From the NCBI GenBank assembly GCA_008107755.1, contig VIRH01000101.1, forward strand, positions 62,001-126,000: a stretch of DNA of 64,000 nucleotides, read 5' to 3'. Shown piece after piece: positions 58,733 to 64,000 of the stretch; within the stretch, counting starts at the first letter, position 1, and each line of letters starts with the position of its first letter. This stretch comes from Rhodobacterales bacterium (GTDB lineage Bacteria > Pseudomonadota > Alphaproteobacteria > Rhizobiales > Stappiaceae). The notes under the pieces are model-generated. The model searched no databases. It saw only the letters and a program-made list of their open reading frames with translations, and was not told the origin of the DNA. A program made the position numbers and the translations under genes.

Positions 58733-59731
58733 ATGGCGGTCAAAGTCGCTCTGCTTGGCGCAGGACGTATCGGCAAGGTGCACGCAAAAGCGGTCGCGGC
58801 AACGGGCGGCGCGGAGCTCGTGGCAGTCGCGGACGCTTTCCCCGATGCAGCCGAAGCGCTTGCCGGTTCCTATGGTGCGCGCGTCAGCACCATCGACGAT
58901 ATTGCGGCCGCGGATAACATCGACGCGGTGATCGTGTGTACGCCGACGGACACCCACGCGGATCTGATCGAAAAGTTTGCCCATGCGGGCAAGGCGATCT
59001 TCTGCGAAAAGCCGATCGATCTGTCCCTTGAGCGTGTGCGCGCCTGTCTGAAGACGGTCGACGAGACCGGGGCAACCTTCATGCTCGGCTTCAACCGCCG
59101 TTTCGATCCGCATTTCCGTGCGGTGCGCGCCGCCATCAACGAAGGGCGCATCGGCGAGGTCGAGATGGTGCAGATCACGTCTCGGGACCCTGGCGCGCCC
59201 CCGCCATCCTACATCACCTCCTCCGGCGGTATTTTCCGCGACATGACGATCCACGATTTCGACATGGCGCGGTTTCTGCTCGGCGAAGAAATCTCCACGG
59301 TCTATGCGACCGCTTCCGTTCTGGTCGATCCGGAGATCGGCAAGCTTGGCGATTACGACAGCGCCACGGTCGTGCTGACGACCGCCTCGGGAAAGCAATG
59401 CACCATTTCCAATTCCCGCCGGGCGACCTACGGCTACGATCAGCGGATCGAGGTTCACGGATCGAAAGGCGTCGTCAGCGCCGAGAACCAGCGCCCCGTG
59501 TCCATCGAGATCGCGACGGCGGACGGCTACACGCGCCCGCCGCTGCATGATTTCTTCATGACGCGCTACACGGACGCCTATGCCGCTGAAATCGCGGCTT
59601 TCGTGACTGCAATCGAACAGAAGCAGCAGCCCTCGCCGGCCGGCGAAGATGGCATGAGGGCCCTCGCGCTCGCCGAAGCCGCGCTCAAGTCGATCTCGGA
59701 ACGCCGAGCAGTGGGCATGGACGAAATCTGA
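58733..59731 (+). CDS. idhA: Inositol 2-dehydrogenase
   Basis: A 332-residue Gfo/Idh/MocA oxidoreductase that oxidises myo-inositol to 2-keto-myo-inositol with NAD+. The Rossmann motif ALLGAGRIGKVHAKAV is at residues 5-20; CEKPIDLSL near 95 holds the catalytic Lys of the EKP motif; FNRRFDPHF, GGIFRDMTIHDFDMARFL near 165-182 bring Asp and His of the active site. GGGAGGAAAT precedes the ATG at 58733. Divergent from iolR. Confidence 0.93.
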   Translation: MAVKVALLGAGRIGKVHAKAVAATGGAELVAVADAFPDAAEALAGSYGARVSTIDDIAAADNIDAVIVCTPTDTHADLIEKFAHAGKAIFCEKPIDLSLERVRACLKTVDETGATFMLGFNRRFDPHFRAVRAAINEGRIGEVEMVQITSRDPGAPPPSYITSSGGIFRDMTIHDFDMARFLLGEEISTVYATASVLVDPEIGKLGDYDSATVVLTTASGKQCTISNSRRATYGYDQRIEVHGSKGVVSAENQRPVSIEIATADGYTRPPLHDFFMTRYTDAYAAEIAAFVTAIEQKQQPSPAGEDGMRALALAEAALKSISERRAVGMDEI

Positions 59732-59800
59732 GCTGATGGAAAGGCCCGGGTCTTTTGACCTGCCCTGCCGCCATGGAGGCAAGAGGTGTCTGCAACACCG

Positions 59801-59908
59801 CCTCATCCTGAGGAGGCGCGTGAGCGCTGTCTCGAAGGATGGGCCGCTTGCTCCTGCATCTGCCGCCCATCCTTCGAGACGGACCTGGCGGTCCTCCTCA
59901 GGATGAGG
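59801..59908. repeat. Large nested inverted repeat (palindromic intergenic element)
   Basis: Outer arms CCTCATCCTGAGGAG (59801-59815) and CTCCTCAGGATGAGG (59894-59908), and inner arms GTCTCGAAGGATGGGC (59829-59844) and GCCCATCCTTCGAGAC (59865-59880), are each perfect. The whole can fold into a long cruciform or RNA stem. The family of sequence is widespread in alphaproteobacterial intergenic DNA and also appears at 50712-50737. The remaining bases to 60090 hold nothing else I recognise. Confidence 0.85.
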
Positions 59909-60090
59909 ATGGGGGGAAGGGGTTGCCGGTGGAGGGGGCTGAGGTTGAGGAGGCAGTCCGGCTGCACTCCGGGACGCACGCAAGCGGTTATCCGGGCCTG
60001 CAGGGTGGATGAAAGTCAGGTTTAAAAGGCGACGATACAGCCCTGCCGAGCGCAGGGTGGCGGCGCCGGAAAGAGGGAAGGAAAGTCTTG

Positions 60091-61215
60091 ATGGAAAGCC
60101 TCGGTATCGGACTGATCGGCACCGGTTTCATGGGGAAGTGTCATGCACTGGCCTATAATTCGGTGAAGGCGGTGTTCGGCGATGTCCCGGCAACGCGGCT
60201 GGAGGTGCTGTGTGACGTGCCGGACGACAAGGCATCGGGTTTTGCCAAGCAGTTCGGTTTTGCCCGCGCGACGTCGGACTGGAAGGATCTGATCGCCGAT
60301 CCGAAGGTCGATATCGTCTGCATCACCACGCCGAACAAGGTCCACAAGGAAATGGCGCTGGCCGCCCTTGAGGCCGGCAAGCATGTGCATCTCGAAAAGC
60401 CGATGGCTTTGACGATGGAAGATGCAAGGGAGATGCTGGCGGCGGCGGAGACCTCGGGTGCGAAGACCATTGTGGGTTACAATTACCTTCACAATCCGGC
60501 CATGTCGCACGCCCGCAAGCTGATTGCGGAGGGGGCGATCGGGAGGCTCGTGCATTTTCGCGGCACGGTGGATGAAGATTACCAGGCAGATCCCGAGCTT
60601 GCCTGGACGTGGCGTGCCACACGCGCCGATGCCGGCCTCGGTACGCTTGGCGATCTGGGCTGTCACCTCGTCTCGCTGGCGACCGCGCTTGTCGGGCCGA
60701 TGGAGAGCCTGATTGCGGAAACGAAAACCGTTCACGCGACACGCCCCGTCGGGGACGGCACGGGTGAGCGGCGGGCGGTCGAGAACGAGGATATAGCCTC
60801 GGCGCTGCTGACGTTCGAAAACGGCGTTCACGGTATCATTTCCACCTCGCGCAGTGCCTGGGGGCGCAAGAGCTATATCGGCTTCGAGGTCCACGGGACG
60901 GAGGGCATGATCATCTTCGATCAGGAGCGCATGAACGAACTGCGTCTTTACCAGAACCGGGGCGCGCTGTCCGAGCAGGGGTTCAAGACGCTGCTGACGG
61001 GGCCCGCGCATCCGCCCTACGGGCAGTTCGTTCCCGCCGCGGGGCATCAACTCGGCTTCAACGACCTGAAGGTGATCGAGGTGCATGAGTTCCTGAGCGC
61101 CATTGCCGGAGGCCGTCAGGCCGTGCCGTCCTTCCGCGAAGCGCTTCACTTCGAGGCTGTCATTCACGCGATTGCGCGCTCGGGAGAAACGGGACAGCGC
61201 GTCAGCCTGACCTGA
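60091..61215 (+). CDS. Gfo/Idh/MocA-family dehydrogenase, probably inositol-related
   Basis: A 374-residue NAD(P)-dependent oxidoreductase. The Rossmann motif IGLIGTGFMGKCHALAYNSV is near residues 6-25; HLEKPMALTM near 108 gives the EKP catalytic Lys; ADAGLGTLGDLGCHLVSLATAL near 185 carries the Asp and His. Such proteins are longer than IdhA by about 40 residues, as here. The nearby iol cluster suggests oxidation of another inositol isomer (scyllo- or chiro-inositol) but a different sugar is possible. GGGAAGGAAAG precedes the ATG. Confidence 0.86.
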   Translation: MESLGIGLIGTGFMGKCHALAYNSVKAVFGDVPATRLEVLCDVPDDKASGFAKQFGFARATSDWKDLIADPKVDIVCITTPNKVHKEMALAALEAGKHVHLEKPMALTMEDAREMLAAAETSGAKTIVGYNYLHNPAMSHARKLIAEGAIGRLVHFRGTVDEDYQADPELAWTWRATRADAGLGTLGDLGCHLVSLATALVGPMESLIAETKTVHATRPVGDGTGERRAVENEDIASALLTFENGVHGIISTSRSAWGRKSYIGFEVHGTEGMIIFDQERMNELRLYQNRGALSEQGFKTLLTGPAHPPYGQFVPAAGHQLGFNDLKVIEVHEFLSAIAGGRQAVPSFREALHFEAVIHAIARSGETGQRVSLT

Positions 61216-61527
61216 CGCCTCCGTCGGGCAATTGTTCGCCTGAGGCAACATGCTGATTTCCCTATGGAGCTTCTGGCAAGGTGACAGAAGCTCCCTAAAG
61301 ACGAGAGCCTGTTGGAGTGGGGAGAATTACAACGACGGCGAGGTCGATGCATCCTATATTGGTGCCATGCGGACTCAGTCCCGGACGCTGTTCGAGAACA
61401 TGAGGACGGACCGTGCCGAGTGGCATGACGGCAAGGAACGTGGCAGGATCCTTCCGCCCAGGGGAGACGCCGTGCTTTAAGGCCGCCTTTGCGGGCGGAG
61501 ACATCGACCGAAGCCAAGAGAGACTTC
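61216..61527. other. Intergenic region with a 10-base hairpin
   Basis: GGAGCTTCTG (61266-61275) and CAGAAGCTCC (61285-61294) are perfect inverted arms with a 9-base loop, 50 bases after the dehydrogenase stop; no T-run follows. A 76-codon open frame at 61250-61480 has no recognisable features. The ribosome site of the DsbA-like gene is near 61515. Confidence 0.5.
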
Positions 61528-62226
61528 ATGAGCGACCAAGCCGAAAGCCACCAGAGCAACGACGACACGATGGATCTCGATCTCGATAACGTCCTGCAGA
61601 TCGACATCGTTTCAGATGTGGTCTGCCCGTGGTGCATCGTCGGCTACAAGCAGCTGGAAAAGGCGATCGAGCAGACCGGCGCTTCGGTGGTGATCAAGTG
61701 GCATCCTTTCGAACTCAACCCGGACATGCCGCCGGAGGGCGAGAACCTGCGCGAGCACATCATGCGCAAATACGGGTCGAGCGCACAGGACTCAGAGGCG
61801 GCCCGGGAACGGCTCACCGGGCTCGGTGCCGATGTCGGGTTTCCGTTTCGCTGGAGCGACGAGATGCGCATGGCCAACACCTTCAAGGCGCATCAGCTGC
61901 TGCATTGGGCCGGACCGTCCGGGAAGGAACACGCGCTGAAAATGGCGCTGTTCAAGGCCTATTTCCACGACGGAAAGAATCCGGGCGACGATGAGACACT
62001 GGCGGATATCGCGGAAGGTGTCGGTCTGGACAGGGATGAAGCCCTCAGCGTTCTTGCGGACGAGCGCTTCGGCCATGCGGTTCGAGATGAGGAAGCCTTT
62101 TGGGTCCGGAACGGTATCCACGGCGTTCCGGCTGTCATCTTCGAACGTAAACACCTGGTTTCGGGCGCTCAAGGCGTCGAGAACTACGCGGCCATCATTC
62201 GCCAGATTGCGGCGGGCGAGGCGTAA
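61528..62226 (+). CDS. DsbA-family (FrnE-like) thiol oxidoreductase
   Basis: A 232-residue thioredoxin-fold protein. IDIVSDVVCPWCIVGYKQL near residues 22-40 holds the CxxC pair (CPWC), and GIHGVPAVIFE near 190 has the cis-Pro loop. IKWHPFELNPDMPPEGENL is typical of the FrnE/polyketide-biosynthesis isomerase group. There is no signal peptide, so it acts in the cytoplasm. The ATG at 61528 is chosen after AAGAGAGAC. No clear partners. Confidence 0.88.
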   Translation: MSDQAESHQSNDDTMDLDLDNVLQIDIVSDVVCPWCIVGYKQLEKAIEQTGASVVIKWHPFELNPDMPPEGENLREHIMRKYGSSAQDSEAARERLTGLGADVGFPFRWSDEMRMANTFKAHQLLHWAGPSGKEHALKMALFKAYFHDGKNPGDDETLADIAEGVGLDRDEALSVLADERFGHAVRDEEAFWVRNGIHGVPAVIFERKHLVSGAQGVENYAAIIRQIAAGEA

Positions 62227-62409
62227 CCTTTTTCGGGTCAGCATGTCGCCGATGGTGACTTTGCAGTTATCAGCCAAACATCAGAGCATGCCCGTGCTGC
62301 GGCGGTGACGCCCAGCACAGGCTTCGCGTTTGCCGGTTGTCTATATCGCCGAACAGAGACCGCATTTCCCGGCGCAGACCACAGGCCGAGGAACAGCGTC
62401 GGCTGCTCT

Positions 62410-63042
62410 GTGAGCAAAACATACCGAGTTCAACGCAAATACGGGCTGTCGATGGAATTCAATCTGCCGCCACATTATACCCCTCAGCGTATCATCGGCG
62501 TGACGAAAGCGACGCCGCGCTGGACCGTCTACTTTGATGACGGCTCAAGATACACTCAGGCGCATCGGGACGATAACAATCTTGGTTTTCATCCGCCGAT
62601 GCCAACTTTTTTCTTCGGCAATATTCCGAAGAGAGCTGTGGAGATGCACAGCGCCAGACTCAAAGCTTCGGGTCTTGCATACTACGAGGTCGACGACGAG
62701 ATGCTCGAGTTCTACAAGGAATATGGGCGGGTGAACTGGCAACGAAACAGGACTGTACGGTTTCAAGCGCCACCGACCGGGATCGACGCCCGTAAATATA
62801 TTCTTCTGGAAGTAAAAGGAGCCGGCAGAAACCTGGGAGCTCACCCCTCTCGCAGCGCCCTGGAATATGTCAGTCTTTCAGATAAATACGATCTGACCTC
62901 GCGGATCCGCTCCCGATATGAAGACACCATACAGGTGAACACTCCCGGGCTGGTCGGCAACTGGGTCTTCAGCGATGCTCCGTACCGCGAAAGACCCGAG
63001 ACCGGTCGCGAAGAGCCTTTGACTTGGCCCCTGAACCGCTAG
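62410..63042 (+). CDS. Orphan protein of unknown function
   Basis: The frame is open from 62305 to 63042. Likely starts are GTG at 62305, GTG at 62410 (210 residues, listed) or ATG at 62452 (196 residues); none has a good ribosome site. The protein is rich in aromatic and basic residues (RIIGVTKATPRWTVYFDDG; EFYKEYGRVNWQRNRTVRFQ), without signal peptide or membrane helix. I recognise no family. It converges with the SMP-30 gene. The codon use is less GC-biased than its neighbours in places, which may mean later acquisition. Confidence 0.5.
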   Translation: MSKTYRVQRKYGLSMEFNLPPHYTPQRIIGVTKATPRWTVYFDDGSRYTQAHRDDNNLGFHPPMPTFFFGNIPKRAVEMHSARLKASGLAYYEVDDEMLEFYKEYGRVNWQRNRTVRFQAPPTGIDARKYILLEVKGAGRNLGAHPSRSALEYVSLSDKYDLTSRIRSRYEDTIQVNTPGLVGNWVFSDAPYRERPETGREEPLTWPLNR

Positions 63043-63103
63043 GTCGACCTCCCTTCGCTGGGTGATTTGCGCTCGCATCCGCTTCCGGTGCTGACATCTG
63101 TGA

Positions 63104-63949
63104 TCATCCGGAAATGAGCACCCGATGTTCGCGCTGGCCTCGGGCGGTGGTCGGCGCTTCATAGGTTCTTCCCTGGCTCTCGCCGGTCAGGCCGATCGCC
63201 GCGCTCGTCACGTAAAGGGTCTGAAGATCCGTTCCACCGAAGCTCGGACAGGACACCTGGTCGGCAGGAAAGGCAATTTCATCGATGAAACGTCCGTCCG
63301 GTGCATAACAGGCCACACGGCCGGCGCCCCATTGGGCATTCCAGATGTTGCCGGTGCTGTCGACAACGGCGCCGTCCGGGTTCAGGCCTTCGGCGGAAAA
63401 GTCGATGAAAAGCTCCGGTTCGCCTGACGGCCAGCCCTCGCCGTCCAGCGCCACCTTGTGCATCTGCCCGGTGTCCGTGTCGGCGAAATAGGCCGTGCCG
63501 CCATCGGGCGCAAAGCAGATCGCGTTCGTGATGGTGATCGGGCCGAAGAGCTTGCGCAGTTCCCCCTTGTAGAAGCGGTAGATGGAGCCAGCACCTGGAT
63601 CTGCTTCTACGGCCATCGTGCCGATCCAGAAGCCTCCCTGCGGATCGGCGCGGCCATCATTGGATCGCGTCGCCGGATTGTCGGCTTCCAGGTCGACCAG
63701 TTTCGAGGAACTTCCGCTTTCCAGATTGAACAGGAAAAGCTTGCTTGCACTGGCGATGAGAAGTTCGTCGCGGCTTACCCATCCGGCGGCCGAGACGTAT
63801 TCATCGAACGCCCAGCTTTTCGGTGAGCCGTTTTCCCGTGTCAGGAGCTTCTTGCCGAGAATGTCGAACCAGAAGAGCTGCTGGCGCTCGGGGTGCCAGA
63901 GCGGGCCTTCGCCAAGTGTGCATTGTCGGTCATCGAAAATCCTGCTCAT
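63104..63949 (-). CDS. SMP-30/gluconolactonase-family sugar lactonase
   Basis: A 281-residue six-bladed beta-propeller. Metal ligands are suggested by LGEGPLWHPE (Glu near residue 14), NDGRADPQGGFWIGTM (Asn/Asp near 98), NAICFAPDG and LNPDGAVVDSTGNIW (Asp near 200). Such enzymes hydrolyse aldonolactones, for example L-arabino- or gluconolactone, to sugar acids, upstream of KDG-type routes. The ATG lies 3 bases after a TAA of the preceding gene with GGTAAGG as ribosome site, so it is coupled to a partial gene at the window end. Confidence 0.9.
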   Translation of the reverse strand: MSRIFDDRQCTLGEGPLWHPERQQLFWFDILGKKLLTRENGSPKSWAFDEYVSAAGWVSRDELLIASASKLFLFNLESGSSSKLVDLEADNPATRSNDGRADPQGGFWIGTMAVEADPGAGSIYRFYKGELRKLFGPITITNAICFAPDGGTAYFADTDTGQMHKVALDGEGWPSGEPELFIDFSAEGLNPDGAVVDSTGNIWNAQWGAGRVACYAPDGRFIDEIAFPADQVSCPSFGGTDLQTLYVTSAAIGLTGESQGRTYEAPTTARGQREHRVLISG

Positions 63950-63952
63950 GCC

Positions 63953-64000
63953 TTACCCCTTTGTCAGAGTGGCGGCGTCATAGGCCGCGACAATCCTGTC
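63953..64000 (-). CDS. C-terminal end of a gene cut by the window end
   Basis: The last 15 codons and stop (DRIVAAYDAATLTKG) of a leftward gene that continues beyond 64000. The gap to the SMP-30 start is 3 bases, so it is in the same operon; a sugar dehydrogenase or another sugar-acid enzyme would be expected, but the piece is too short to name. Confidence 0.6.
   Translation of the reverse strand, partial: DRIVAAYDAATLTKG

Noticed and set aside
61250..61480. A 76-codon frame before the DsbA-like gene
   Set aside because: It includes a hairpin arm, has no ribosome site and no recognisable features.

Overview
This window looks like a chromosomal segment of a GC-rich, heterotrophic alphaproteobacterium. 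The gene repertoire (fused IolC, IolR-type RpiR repressor, agl alpha-glucoside transporter, GcvT-fused FAD oxidoreductase next to an MttB homologue, Gfo/Idh/MocA dehydrogenases) fits the Hyphomicrobiales. My best guess is a marine Stappiaceae member of the Roseibium/Labrenzia type; the genus is inference only. I see no tRNA, rRNA, CRISPR array, phage, insertion sequence or origin.

Layout. 1-2.5 kb: MscS-family channel. 2.6-5.8 kb: glycerol use (glpD, glpK). 6.1-11.4 kb: dipeptide ABC importer dppABCDF. 11.8-13.3 kb: arsenic resistance pair (arsR, acr3). 13.4-18.0 kb: Tex, a TetR regulator and a RecD-like helicase with a probable CTG start. 18.1-22.0 kb: FAD oxidoreductase, a di-iron desaturase-like membrane enzyme coupled to a PhnD-like protein, and a small secreted protein. 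22.3-26.4 kb: dimethylglycine/sarcosine dehydrogenase-like enzyme and an MttB-like methyltransferase. 26.6-28.0 kb: a kinase-fold protein that lacks catalytic residues and a short protein resembling part of the anthrax edema factor cyclase domain. 28.3-31.7 kb: gnd, a sugar-phosphate isomerase-like protein and a GhrA-like reductase. 32.2-39.2 kb: GntR and LacI regulators, then aglEFGK. 39.9-46.2 kb: glpR-like regulator, ugpCBAE-type importer and kdgK. 46.4-48.9 kb: a chemoreceptor ending in a PilZ domain. 48.9-59.7 kb: myo-inositol regulon iolBEDC with an ABC importer, the iolR-type repressor and divergent idhA. 60-64 kb: a second inositol-dehydrogenase-like gene, a FrnE-like DsbA protein, an orphan protein and an SMP-30 lactonase, then a gene cut by the window end.

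How it works together. Most of the window is uptake and breakdown of small carbon sources: glycerol and glycerol-3-phosphate (glpD, glpK, glpR, ugp), peptides (dpp), alpha-glucosides (agl), sugar acids (kdgK, gnd, SMP-30), inositols (iol, idhA) and probably methylated amines or betaines (mttB-like plus dehydrogenase). The regulatory DNA is readable in several places: paired palindromes before glpR, GGAA-N6-TTCC sites in the inositol region, LacI-type palindromes before agl and kdgK, and an ArsR operator touching the arsR start. In three ABC operons a strong hairpin separates the binding-protein gene from the permease genes.

The most unusual items are the edema-factor-like fragment (27579-27983), the degenerate kinase (26640-27557), the desaturase/PhnD pair (19709-21468) and the MttB/dehydrogenase pair without a visible corrinoid protein.
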